From: Rhynochetos jubatus | Taxonomy: Eukaryota > Chordata > Aves > Eurypygiformes > Rhynochetidae | Assembly (NCBI GenBank): GCA_027574665.1 | Contig: CM050652.1 | Span: 9,466,589-9,530,588, forward strand | Length of the DNA stretch: 64,000 nt | Reading direction: 5' to 3' | Part shown: piece by piece, positions 10,479 to 23,400 of the stretch | Position numbering within the stretch: position 1 is the first letter of the stretch | Layout: each line of letters starts with the position of its first letter | Notes under the pieces: model-generated | Told to the model about the DNA's origin: nothing | Database searches by the model: none | Seen by the model: the letters and a program-made list of their open reading frames with translations, nothing else | Made by a program: the position numbers and the translations under genes

Positions 10479-13400
10479 CTGCGCATTCATTTTTGAACAC
10501 TTTAAGATAGCTTATATGAATATACATATGGAAAGCTTACAGCTGCAAAGCAGTAAAATGGTACAGCTGATCACTTCAGATTTTGTTAGGTAACCTCCTG
10601 GAAATATTATTTTTACATGATTCCTACTGAATCTTAAAAACATCCTATCAATAATCATGAAACTATTGATGATGCAGTCTTCAGGAAAGGGCTATTTCCA
10701 GTGTCCAGTAAAATGAACCCTAATTCTGTGCAGTGTGTCTCTATGTCACCATAATAATGTGTTTTAAAAGAACTGTCTTTGTGAATGTTGTGTATCCAGA
10801 AGTATATATAACAATAGATTAAAAATACCCTTCAGGATGCTCACTCTTTGTCTTAGCAGAAAAATATGTCATGCACTCTAAGTCACACAACACTTTGTAG
10901 CATAACTGAGATATTCCAAAAGATGTAGATTTACGTGAGAAGTTATGTGAATAGCCAGGGCGAAGCACAAAGCAGAAGGGCTGACAGATGACATGTCTGC
11001 ACCATGCTGCTTGGTGCAGAAGAATCTTGTCTCTTCTTGCTCCTCCTGGCCCATCCGTCCAACCCTGTTGCTTCTCACCCAGTCTATTCTGTCTCCATGT
11101 GAAAGGTTGTCATGGTCTGTCCACTCATTTCAAGACAGCTAATTGCTCATAACCGAAAGGAGTTCTTTAGCTCCAAAGATAGAGGTTTGTGCTTTAGGTT
11201 TTACTATGTACATTCAGGAGAAATAGTGTGTGGGAAAACAATTCAGAAGCCAGAGGAAGACAGAGCACAATATCAGTGAGTAAGAGTTTAAGACTTAAAA
11301 AATGAGTAGGAACAAGGGAAAATAGGAGTATAAAACAGAAACAAAATTATGCCTGGGACATAAGAAAGGGGAGAAGGGGAAAGTGAATAAATGAGTAGGA
11401 AATGGAACTTGTATAAAAAAACCTGAATGATGTCATATAGCGACTACAATGAAAAATGCCTTTAAAATGAGCATAGCCCAGAGATTACTCAGACAAGTAA
11501 GCAAAAGGCTGATGCAGGGATCCAGGTCAGGAAGCTGTGATGAGATCTCGGCAGAGTCGAGATGAATCTGAGCCTATTCAGTCAAACCACCAATACCTCT
11601 TGGAAAGTTGAATTTGGAATAAGCTTCCAACCTCTAGTTTTTCATTTTGGTTCCAAAATAAGATTTGGCAACTCTAAACAGGAAGGCATTTATTTTTTTT
11701 CACTACCTCAAGCAGGGAAAAATCAAAATGTGGAGGCCAGAGAGGGGGGATGTTGAAGGAGAATTGGTCAGTAGAAAAGCAGAGAATAACTTGGTAGAAA
11801 CTGCAAGCAGAAAGGGTCAGAATAAGAAACCTCTATGGGAACCCAGGGAGCAACAGGCCACTAAATTATGAATGGGGAGAGAGAGGAAAATATTATGTTA
11901 AAGAAACTGAACTTCCTGTGCTTTTAAGTTGTGGTTCATGACAAAATCTGGACTTACTAAATAGGTTGCATTTGCCTTGTAGGGTTCCATGACATAAATA
12001 AAATGACACATGTAACATGTCACTCCGAAATGTGAAATTATTGTAGAATGAGAATTTGAACAATGAGAAACAGCTTCCACTTCCACTTGAAATTTCCTGT
12101 GTAAAAAGGACTCAAGATATGCTTTAGGTTTGCCTTCTTGAAGTTATTCTTCAATAGGCCAAAGAGTCATAATCAAAGTTTCTTGTTTTGTAAACTCCAG
12201 CAGCTTCACATATGCAAAACTTGTAAAGTAGGGTGAAGGAAGAATTATACATTAAGATTTTTATTTACAGAAATACGAATATCATCACTTAAAGGACCGA
12301 AAGAATTTTCCCCTGATGACATCAAAGAAGCAGATCTTCAAAGAGAAAAAGAATTCCTATATGTAGTAAAACTGAGGAAATCACAATTCTTAGCTCGCGG
12401 AGCCTGGTACGGTTCAGCAGAGCTATGCTAATTCAAAATAGTGAGAAACTGGCCTTTAATTTCTGTCTCCCTTTGCAGCTTTCTGTCCTGTAAGAATTAC
12501 AGAAAAGTACGTTACTGTTAAAAAATACATAACCCCCTACTGAAGTATGCATTTTATGACGTTTAACTAAGCTTGTGGAAGTCCCACCTTGTAATATAAT
12601 AAAAACTACTGCTCCTTCTGCATTTGCCATCCATAAATCTGAAACCACCTTTCTGGAGGGCAGTACCATTGCCTTTTGACAGATGGTAAGCCTAAGGAGT
12701 AATAAAATAAAGCAAGTTACCCAAGATCACACCAAAACCCCACCATCTTCCACTGCTTCTCTAGTTTGAAAATCATATCAGAAAAAACATAGGGGCAAGC
12801 CTGTGGGGGGATTTTGAAGTCTTTATGTCTGCAGAATTATTTAGAGGATTTTGGCAACTTTGTGGTGGAGGTAGAGGAGGGTATGTGCAAGTTTGGACTG
12901 AGAGAAAAGTCTCTGCTGCTTTATACACCCTAGACCCACCCTGTTAGTCTGAATTTCAGCCATTTTCACAGAAAAGAAATATGTTTAATGGGGGCTACTG
13001 AAGGAGGAGGAGGGGGAGGATTAGATACATGAATCTTAAAACATACTAACATGCCTTGTATTCTTTTTCACTCTTAAATCTGACCTTTGGGTTTCTTGAT
13101 GCAACTGGTTTGTGGCAAGAGCACAGCAACTCATGTTTATCAGCACTGCTAAGAAGCATAGTAATAAGTCACTACAGAAATATTTATTACCTACTGGTAA
13201 CCGCTGGTAATTGCTGAAAAAACAAACTAAAAGACATGTCTATGCTCTTGCTGGAACGACTCACCATGATGTAATTCCCTAAGCACCTCCACTAGGAGAC
13301 AGTAGTAAAAACTTATAACATGTTCTCCCTGTTAACATTCTTTCCTTCTCTCTTTAATATAGCTGAAAAAAATAACAGTGTGCACCCATAAATTCTCTGC

Positions 13401-16400
13401 AAAATAAAATCAGTTGTTTCAAGAGGGTACAGCAATGCAGAAGAACATTTTAGAAAGTCCTGTAATCTGTAAGTGTAATGAGATTTTTTACATTCTGTTG
13501 TCATGGAGTTTAATTCACAAATGCTTTCCTCATTTAGTGTTTAAAGGCGTTAATACACAAATGGACACAATTCTGCAATTGCTGTGTTTGTCAAGCTGAT
13601 ACAAAAGCTTCTCATGGAATAATTCTAAGCTCCTGTTTTGGTTAATATTTACCCAATATTTAGGAAAGCTGTGAACAACTTAATACATCTTTTGCAGCAG
13701 TAAGAAATGACTAAAATTTAGGTTGAGGTTTTGTAAGATGCTGTGAGCTGATGTTGCAACTTATCACTGCCAAAAGGGAAGCCCCACTGCCTCCAGCCCA
13801 CAGCTCCTCTCCCCTGCTCAGTTCAGGAGAGGGAAGCAGTGGCACCTCCTGGTTCCAGCACTGTCAAACTATCAGAGTAGCCAAGATTTGGGCAAAATCA
13901 CAGCCGCAGAACCTGATCTGTTACCTCTCATAGGCAAGCGGTTGTCCTAACAGGTCAAGAAGGCTTTAATTATCAACCCTCCTTCCCCCCCCTCACCCAC
14001 CACAGCACATTTAGCAATTCCCAACTCATCTGGCTAGTTTCAAACCCATATTTACACCAAGTGGTTAGTTTTGTTCTGTTACCTCACCGACCATTTAAAC
14101 CATCTGGTTTTCCTCCAGCATGTCCTAGAGCCCTGACCCCAGTGATCTCTATATTTGAAGTTCATCTGTGTCTAAAGCAACTGTATTTAGAGGTGACAAT
14201 CCCAATTATCTCTATCTGGTGTGGTCATGGTCCCAGGTCATGCAATGTGGTTATATGATGCTTGTGCATCTTCTCTGCTACACCACCTCCTGTCACATTT
14301 CAGTCAGGGCTATGCAATCCCCACTATACACAACACAGTGAATATTCAGATTTTGTAGCACAAAAAAAATAACCTTGAGTTGCAGTGCAGCTTATTTCTC
14401 CAACACCATTTATCTAACTACAGAAGTGTGATGTTTTTTCCAGGAATAGTCTTGCAATAGAGAGTGCCTGGGTTTGATTTCTAGGGATTCTAAAATTCTT
14501 ATGTGACACCATCTCAGGCCCACATCCAGAAACCTGGGAAAACAAATTGCCCTGTCTGAATGTTCAGAGTAAGAAATACTTCCTCATTTAAAAACCATAC
14601 GTTTGCATAAAGGGAGTTAAATGAACAGAGTTTTATCTGGGGGAAGACCCTCTAAAACATTATCTTGGGAAACCTAAGTAATTAACAGAAGGCGAGACTG
14701 CTGTCCCCAAGGTCCAACCCTGGCCCTGAACTCTTCTTACAGCAGCAAGGGACAGTCAAGGTTATGGGCACTGTTCTCCCCCCTCCAGTTACATCCAATT
14801 CACACAGCTCATTATCCAGGCTCAAAACCCAATTTCAGGGCAGTTTAAATCTCCTGGCCTAAGTCAGAGGCACTCGGTTTGTAGTAGTGTGTGGGCTGTG
14901 TGCGATCCTCAAGGACAGTTTATTTCATCATAGGCAGGTTGGGAGCAGACAGGGGGTGGGATGAGTTGTTCTGGCAATGTAGTAGCCTGCTCCCCAACAT
15001 CTCATTTTTCCTCCCTTACAACTTTCTGCATCCTTCTCCCCACAAATTCATTGCTTCTGGAAAAATACACAGGTTTGCTGGACATAAATGCGGTCATTCT
15101 GTGTGTAACCTGCAATTCTGGTACTGCTAGACAGAACTTGATCTAAAGCACAGAGTAACTTGCACAGGGGTAGCAGAAAAATGTATCGTAGTCATTGTCA
15201 CCGCTGGTTTCAAGGAGTGACCATTCAGCCTAGAACGTTGGCAACACACCCTCTAGGGTTGTGTAGTTTCTGTGAGCTTTTCTACTCATCCCGAATAAAA
15301 AGACCAGGCTTCTCTTGACAGAGCAGAGGTGTCAGTGAAATCCTTAGATTGACAACTGCTCTAGGTGAGCTCCATCATTCCACACCCAACGGACTGAATC
15401 TCTTCTGTTTTCCACCTCGTCTCCTCTTGCCTTCCCATTATAATCACAGTTCTGCCAGCAACCTGCTGCCAGAGCATCAGTACCCCCTGCAATACCAATA
15501 GTCCAATGGGACAGTTCTTACAATTTCTTGAGATCAGAAACCAAAGACCTATGGGAAATATTGACTGAATATTATTTTTTTGAGCAAAACACTTGAATCA
15601 TTTAGTTTGCTGAGATACAAGCTGTTACCTGAATCATTTCACTAAACGGAGGTTATGGACTCAGTTACTAAAAATATTCTGTTCTCTCGTTACTGTTGTT
15701 TATATTCTGCCTTTATTTTCCTGAAGAAGGCATTTTTCACATCCTGTAACTCAGGTAAATCTCAATATAATTATATGTGAAGAAAAAGTCCTGTTGTAGC
15801 CCAGGAGCTTTTTTTTGCTGAAAATCAAAGGGTTTTTTGCCAAAAAGAAAAAAAGTGAGAATATTTCCATACAAGGTCACTGTTACCTAAGTAAATCACA
15901 GCCAGCCTCACGCTCCAGACACTATTTATATTTTGAGCCAGAGAACATCTGTTTAATAGTGGGTGGTCATGTAACAGTTTCATAGACAACAGAGCCATCC
16001 TAACACTCTTGGGGATGTCAGGAAGGGACTTATCCTGTAGTCAGTGAGTTGTAGAAGTGTAAATGAGAGGTGACTCAGCTCCACCATTCTGGAAATTTCT
16101 CTTTTCAGAAGCCAAATAAAACTACATGCCAGGAAGTGCATGGGAAAAGACACCAAAAATTATTATTTAAAAAAATTTGGACAAACCAAAACCCTATGGC
16201 AGGTCCTCAATAATAGCTGCAGTAATTTCTGCATAAATAGATGACATGATAGACACAAAACATGTCATCATCTGTGCAAGGTAGCAGAGTGCTGTCTCCC
16301 AGTGACTAACAATGGTTGGATGAGTACAGAGAAAGAACAGATCCTCCTAGTTTTCACCTGTACTTTACACAGGTCAGTCACCTTGGTAAAGAATTAGCAC

Positions 16401-17659
16401 AGAAAATGGAAACTATGTCATTTTGGATGTGGAGCTGAGAGCACAGACATTATTAGAGCTAAACAGTATTTTTGTCCCCAGTCTGTTGCCCACAGGCTGC
16501 TGTCACTGGTAGATCCACTTGCCTTCACTGACTATTGAGAGACCCTTGGGCAAGAATACCTCTCTTTAGCCTGAAGTCAGTCTTTTGTACACGCTCCCTG
16601 ATCCTTTCCACAGTGCCCAAGGAACTCAGAATGTAATCTTCAGCGTGCAGCGTGCTGAGTAAGACGCCACAGGAAACAGAAGAGGTTGCATGCCTTCTTC
16701 TGTGTATTTGAGGTACCTCATTTAAACTTCAGATTGTGTTATCTTCTTTTATTTGGACTCTTTCCCTGAAAGAGTTTATCTACTTATTTCATTTCAGAAG
16801 GTCAGAGAAGGCAGGGGTGGGGCAGAAATTATACCCATAACAGAGCTGCCTTTCACTCTAAAATATTTCTGTTGAAGCTGTCTTCTGGAATACAAATATT
16901 CTGATCCTTGGTCTGGTCCTTTTTCTTCCTCAGGGAATCAAATCCAGCCCTGCCTCCTGTCAAAGACTATTTGTGTACTTTTCAGTAAACTATCCTTGAA
17001 CAAACAGTCTGTGGTAAATAAAAAAGAGATATTTTCCATCTCTGTTGCCCCAGGTGAATATTGCAGCTACCAGGCTAAACAGTTTAGCTGTCCCATGCTA
17101 AATCTGAGCCAGGGAATCCTTTTGTATCATCTCATGCAAAGTGCGGGCATTGGAGGCATCTATTTTCAGAAACCCTTTTGCTCTTCGCTGGACAGTAGGG
17201 TTTTGCATTAGAATCCATCTGGTTGCCTTTGGAAACTAGAAGTCCATTTTATGCAGGGCTACTCTATCAGCAGCCTGACAAAATGTTTTAGATTGGATCC
17301 CAAAGGATCCCAAGAATACAAAAAAATTAGGCATGAAAAAGACAACAAAGTGTTCAGTGTTGTGAGGCCTGAGATATTCTGCTACTTCCAGACTCAGAAT
17401 TTAAGACTTTTGATGAACTTTAAATTTAGATGTCTTCTGACTTCAGGTATAGGTAATTCCCATATGTGAATTTTAAGGCTCATTAATCCCAAACTCTTGT
17501 TTCATTTCTTTTGTGTGGCTAAGAAACTTCATTAAGAGAGAAGAGCATGCCAACAATCTAGCCTCTTAAACTGGGAGAGCAATGAAAAATACACTCTTGT
17601 GAAAATCCCATTGTGCTAAAACAATTCTAGGACATAGAAAATAAGGAACTTTGCTATGC
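10479..17659. other. Long unique non-coding stretch
   Basis: About 7 kb in which I identify no transposon, exon or RNA gene. A GGA-rich purine tract lies at about 13000-13020. The part at 13750-15200 is visibly less AT-rich than its surroundings (C-rich tracts near 13980-14000 and 14775-14790) but has no long frame or recognisable retroviral or LINE motif. It could be an old unrecognised repeat or simply unique DNA. Open frames do not exceed 79 codons. Confidence 0.5.

Positions 17660-17687
<28 letters not shown>
17660..17687. repeat. Poly(A) tract (28 A)
   Basis: An uninterrupted run of 28 A. No clear target-site duplication or retroposed body was identified upstream, so it is listed as a homopolymer. 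Confidence 0.95.
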
Positions 17688-17690
<3 letters not shown>

Positions 17691-18639
17691 CCCACTTTTT
17701 TATGTTTCCTTTGCTGTTTCAGTTACCTGGATATGAATGGGTCTTATTGAAAAATTAATAACAAGAGCTTACATGGGAAATATCCATAGGATTTTGTATA
17801 TAAACCATTCTTGTCTAAAGGGCCCGATAAAACAGCTGGTAGATATTAAGGACCAACATTTCCTATACACAATAAATAAGTACTATGGTATCCTACAATG
17901 GTATCCTAGAATACTGTGGTAGTATTGTTTTGGGCTGCATGGCCATAATCCTAGTTCTTATAAAACAATATAACTATACTGATCAATGCTAATTTAAACC
18001 GCTTGGGGAGTAGACATGCAGAGTGGGGGATTTACCTTAGTTAACTCAGATCTCAAATGCCATGATAATCAATAGGAAGACGATTCTCTCAGCCCCTTTT
18101 AGATACTTACATAGGCTTAGACCAACTGCCTTCTAGCAGTGCCTGTTTCTCACCATTGAACATAAAGGTGTCGCAGGGAGATCAGCTCAGATGCAGACAT
18201 CTGTGCTGTGGTGTCTTACACTATTAGTGGAAAAACTGCAGTACAGATTCACTGAGGGAATTGTATCAGACTCATCATTTCTGAGTGGAAGTCCGGCAAA
18301 GGTGGGTAAGCATTATTTAAGTTTTACTTAAATCTCAGGGCAGACAGTCAATGCACACACAAGCTCACACATGGGAGCTCTGCACTTGACATCATTGCAG
18401 TACTACACAAGCAGCCCTTGTGTAGAGCAGAACTCTCCAGTCTGAGTAGGAGTTTAATGTGTACTATTACAAACCATTCTGATAAGAGGGATTCTCCAAC
18501 CGTCTGCTCTAGCCAACATTCAATAACCTAGGAGAGGCAGCATGACAAAATCACCCCTGATGTATACTGGTGTGGTTATACCAGGGCTGATTTTGGCCCT
18601 GTGCATGTCAGACAGAAGGTTATAATAAGAATTTCTTGT
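17688..18639. other. Unique non-coding sequence
   Basis: Nothing recognisable beyond a small local duplication of ATGGTATCCTA (about 17884-17909). Confidence 0.55.
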
Positions 18640-19640
18640 TCACTTCCTTGATAATCTGCTTCAACCATTCTCAGAAATAACTGCTAGCGGCAGATTCACT
18701 CCCACTGCTCAGCTTCTCTTTTTCTTTTAAACTGAACCAGACCTGACAGACAATGTGAAACCCTCAAAGAAACTCTAATCCATTTCCAAAAGATGCCTCA
18801 GACCGTACGGTAGCCCAGGACTCTGTTTTGAATAAACCGATGCTCATGCTCTTTGCGACTGAGTATTTTTAACGTAAGTGCCTGCAAGGAGGAGGAGGGG
18901 AGAAAGGCTTATTAATAATCATGATGGCTTCAGTATTGCATAACTCGGTCAATTTGATCTTCCGCTATGCTTTGTCAGGTTTGTTTTATTGCTGTTTGCC
19001 TGTGTCTGCACAGTTCCCATTTTGGGGAGCTTTAGTTCCTGGGAGCTTTTATGCTATCCCCACTTCTAGCACTGTAAAACGACGGCCTGCTGTTTTAATC
19101 ACGCCTCTCTTTTTCCAATGTTGTTTGCGCCCTGGTACAACCCATCTGCCTTGAATCTACTGCTCCACTGGGGCTGCACACATCTGCCAGCCAGACTACC
19201 TTCGTACACAATTACTCAATCCACCGTAAGGCTCTTTAATAGGAAACAAGTGTGACAACGGCAAGCCCTTTTTTCTCTCTCTCTCCCTCTTTCTTTCCTT
19301 CTCTCCCCCTCTCTATTTTTTTCTTTAAACCACATAGTCAAACCACCCTAATAGAGATGAAGCTTGATAGATCCACCCAGGTGTAGGTGAAATGGTAGAG
19401 CCTCAAGCGTAATAGATGCCGTGCTCTTGTGCTGAAGTTCAGCACAGTGTCCTGAAGGGTTGTCTAGCAGCAGGGAGATGGGTTGCTCTTTGCACAGTTA
19501 AAAAGTCAATGAGCTTCCTCCAGCTTACATGTATGACTAATTTAGAAAGCAACCTGGATCTAGGTGAGCGCTGCAGAACTGTCTCTTCTCTTCAGTGCAC
19601 GGACAAAGCACAGCACACAGTAAGTGGAAAATTTGTGTTT
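18640..19640. promoter_or_regulatory. Candidate conserved non-coding block
   Basis: This kilobase has a higher-complexity texture than its flanks, with more CpG dinucleotides and clustered homeodomain-type TTAATAATCATGA (about 18911-18923) and other AT core sites. It contains no open frame over 90 codons. The pyrimidine tract at 19268-19326 divides it. I infer possible enhancer function from texture alone. No alignment was possible, and it could be ordinary unique DNA. Confidence 0.25.
19268..19326. repeat. CT-rich pyrimidine tract
   Basis: Imperfect (CT)n, CTTT and CCCT mixture, with all but one base pyrimidine. Confidence 0.85.
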
Positions 19641-19980
19641 ACTTATTTTACTTGGGAATTAATTAACTGTGTTTACTTTTGAGGGAATCCTCTGAAGGCT
19701 GGTGTAGAAATGAAGCAGAATAATGTTTGCATGCAGATCCCCTGTGTATTTCTTCCTGTTTGATTTTAAACTGTGCCCTTGTCCTGCCACTTCAGACTGA
19801 TTGCTCAGATCATACAGCTGGTCTGAAGCAGCTTTCTTATCTAAAACTGAGCTATATAATGATTTCAGTAACTCATAGGTCTATTTCTCTATTTATATAT
19901 ATGTCTGTACAATATCTGGTTACGGAGCAGAAGTAGGGTTTAATCATTTCTATTATAAAATGCATAAATGAAAATGCTTT

Positions 19981-20014
19981 GGGGGGGGAGGGGGCAGGAG
20001 AGGAGGGAAAGGAG
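19981..20014 (+). other. G-rich tract, possible G-quadruplex
   Basis: Eight G, then A, four G, and further GG/GGG runs separated by A or CA. The 8-G run can supply two G3 tracts, so a four-tract quadruplex can be drawn. Confidence 0.5.
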
Positions 20015-20219
20015 GAAAAAAGAATTAGCAATACTAGGCATTAAAAAAGTAATTCCACCTGAGAAAGCTGCATTGTTTTGTTTACCAAACCATTGATTCA
20101 AACATACTGAGAATGTTGCCAAACTATACACTAACAAACTGTATCTACTACAGTGATAGTAAAGCTCGAAACAAAAAAAGAAGGTCGCTTGTCTAAAATG
20201 CAAGAGATATATTAGAACC

Positions 20220-20400
20220 AGATGTATAGAATCTCAACTTTGACTCCTCAGTCTTTCATGCTTGGTTTAAAGCAGCCTTAAAATTGCCTTTACTTTGCAT
20301 TTACAACTTCGAATTCGCTGTTAAACTGCGCATGAACCTGAAGTCAAGATTTGATCTTAGCACACATATTCTTCGAGCCTCTACCAGAGTTTTACTTTGC
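20220..20400. promoter_or_regulatory. Candidate conserved non-coding segment
   Basis: A dense, non-repetitive segment with CpGs (TTCGAATTCGC, CTGCGCATG) in an AT-rich setting. No coding frame. Conservation is an inference from texture. Confidence 0.2.
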
Positions 20401-23400
20401 TATTGGGAGTCTGTTTACTACTGTACTGTATAACCTGAAGCACATTAACAAGCTTGCTGTGATGGACTTTCAGGTGGAATGCCAGTCAATGTAAAAGAAT
20501 GTGTCCGTTGCATATACAAAATGTTCTGTTTGAGAAATAAACACATGCAGTATAAAAAGGATCTGCCGCTGTCTCCAGTAGATGATGACACAGTATAAGA
20601 ATGCATACCAGAAGTATGTCTGAATTTATTTTCTGGAGGATCCAATGAGATGACGCTTCTCACGTTAGGCTTAATTTATTCTGAACTATTACCCAGGTTG
20701 GTGGCTGTTGTCAACACTGGAAATGGAACAAATGAGTCTGCACAGTTATGCTTATAAAATGCTTTCAGTAGTCTTATTTTCTCAGAAGAGTTATTTTCTT
20801 TGCTTTTGGACAGACAAATATATATGGTGCTTTTAATTAGCCATGGCTTTAGGCTGCTACAGTTATCCTTTGTGCATGATAGACATTAGCCTAATTCTGC
20901 TGCTGAAAAACATCTATTCTGTTAACAGTAAGCTTCTAAATATGGCAATTCAGAAGGGATGAAGTTGCAAGGTTAGAAAGGTAAAACAACCATTTCAGAA
21001 GAAATATTTAGACCTGTAGTTGCTGGCATCAGAGAGTGGTCAGCGTCTACCCCCTACAGGGAGAGAATCTAATTTCATTGTGCCTCTCTGAGTGCATGAA
21101 CACTGCAGTAGTTCAGTGCATATTCTCGGGTAGTGCAGTTGTTCTCTGACTCCAACAACTGCCCCTTAATGGCAAGGTCAGCCTGCGATTAATAGAAAGC
21201 CATTTTCAAAGAACTGCATCACTAATAAATGGCATAACTAATAAATGACATAACTAATAAATAGCAATAGGCATTTTCTCTCTCTTAAATTTAGCCCAAT
21301 GGAAAATAGCTTTCAAACTTTAAAAGCCGCAATCAGCAGTGCTTTTCTTTCACAGTTGCAAATTGCAAGTGTGAATTCACAAGAAATTCCTGCTTATGTC
21401 AGCTGCATAATATATGTATCTTGAATATAACCTTGCAACACTCCATACATAATGATACTATGTAAAAAATGGTCTTTGATATTGCAGTGTAGCTATGAGG
21501 TTAAGGTGAAACCAAAGACAAGTGGCAGAGTTATGGGGCACATTCTCCCTATTGTACTCACATCAAGTACTCTGCCAGTGTTTAGAGGAAAACAAATTAC
21601 TTTTAGTTTTTCCCAACCTAAAAAATTTCGGTGGCACTTCATCCTTTGCTTTCCACAGAACTCATTGCTCGGTAAGACATTTAACGATGGGAACAAAAAA
21701 AAGAATGAAGATTCTATCATCCGATAGGTTTTTATTTACATAAACAAACTTGACAAAATTTATCCCAACTTACTAGCCAATTTAATTCAAGAAAACCAAA
21801 AACGTGTCATGTGTTTTGAGCAAACATACTGTGGAACAATTGGTTCTTAATATATTTTTTAAATTCAGACATTATGAATTTGCATGTAAGTTACAGGATC
21901 ATCTACCATTATATATTGCATTTTTGCAATAGAACAATGTATATATTTTAAATAAGAACCATGTGATACCACTTAATCTCCTTCTTTTCTCTCTTTCGCC
22001 ATCTTTCTTATAAACACATGGACATACACACATATATTCTCACAAGAAATGTTATGTCCTTTGCTTTCTCTCCACTTTGAAATGGAGCTTGGATCTTCAT
22101 GACCTGTTCTGTTGGCTTCAGTGCCTAAAATAATTTGAACATGAAAAATATGGCATTTCCATATCACAGAGCCTAATCCCCACATACAACTCTTACAACA
22201 TCAAAAATCTTTGTGAGTGTAACAAAAGTTCTGGTTTTAGGCATAGCCATGATTGTCATTATCCTTGCCAAAAAAAGACCAAGTAGTAATATGCTGAGTA
22301 ACGATGGTTATTTCTGATATTAACTATTATTTAGTGCTGACAGTGTACCTTACAGCAATATGTCAGTTACTGAAATTATTATACTGTTCACTTTAACAAT
22401 TACTTTTTTATGTGAAAAAGAAAAAATTAATAAAAATAAGAATCTGAAAACATATCCATATCCAAAAGCACAAGTTTTTCACCTAAATGTTAGACCTAAA
22501 TTTGTCCTCATTAAGTCTTTTCTTTAAAGGCATGAATACAGCCCTAGGAGGCTTAGTTTGGCACAGAGATTTTAGATTTTAAGCTATATTAGTTCCATGT
22601 TCAACCAAGAGCGCAACGGGAAATTGTCAGTTATACTTAAGATTTATAATCGAAGCATAGTGTCTAACACTTCAGTAATCTATAGCAATAAAGAATTTCT
22701 TCATTACTCAGTAGTTAGTTTGAAAATATTTTGTTAATAAGCATAATTTGACCATAATGTTTACTAACAAAACTTCACTGAAGACATAAATATGAAGCAA
22801 GACTTTTCTTTTTATAACTAACATTTCAACAGAAGGATTTAATTTTACTCCCATTTGCTAGTGTAGTGGAAGCTATAGGTATTGTATGACACAATGAATC
22901 CTGTATTATCTTCTTTGATACTATTACCCATGGCTGCTAAAGATTTAATGAGTCTTAAACTGAAAAAGATGTAGAAAAAGTGCTTATAGGCATAACAATG
23001 TGTTACTGATGAGCATCAAAAGATTACCAGGACATTAGCTAGGGTTACAGGAAAACCTCAAATCATGTATATTCCACAAATCCAAAATATTTTCCATAAC
23101 CAATCAGTGAAGAAAGTTGCTGTTCATCTGTCTTCTTATTCTTCATATAAGGCATAAATGCTAAGCTACTTCAAATCTTTGTTCTGCTAAGGCCCATATA
23201 CTGAAAGTCTAGTTAGGAAACATTGCTAGTGCTATTTACATTAACATCACACCAGTTATTTCCACCAATACGCTACAGATTTGGGAATTTTACTTTCTAA
23301 ATCTTGATTACTTCTGTGAGTTTAGATAGAAGTGAACATAATTTAATTTTCATTCTTTTTACGTTAAGTATCAATGCTGACTTGGTGCATGAGCTGTTAC

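Noticed and set aside
13750..15200. Internal retroviral or LTR sequence in the less AT-rich region
   Set aside because: No gag/pol motifs, no paired TG...CA ends with polyadenylation signal, and no long frame were found.
19073..19087. Cloning-vector contamination
   Set aside because: The match to the M13 primer ends after 15 bases and the flanks are ordinary genomic-looking sequence without lacZ or polylinker.
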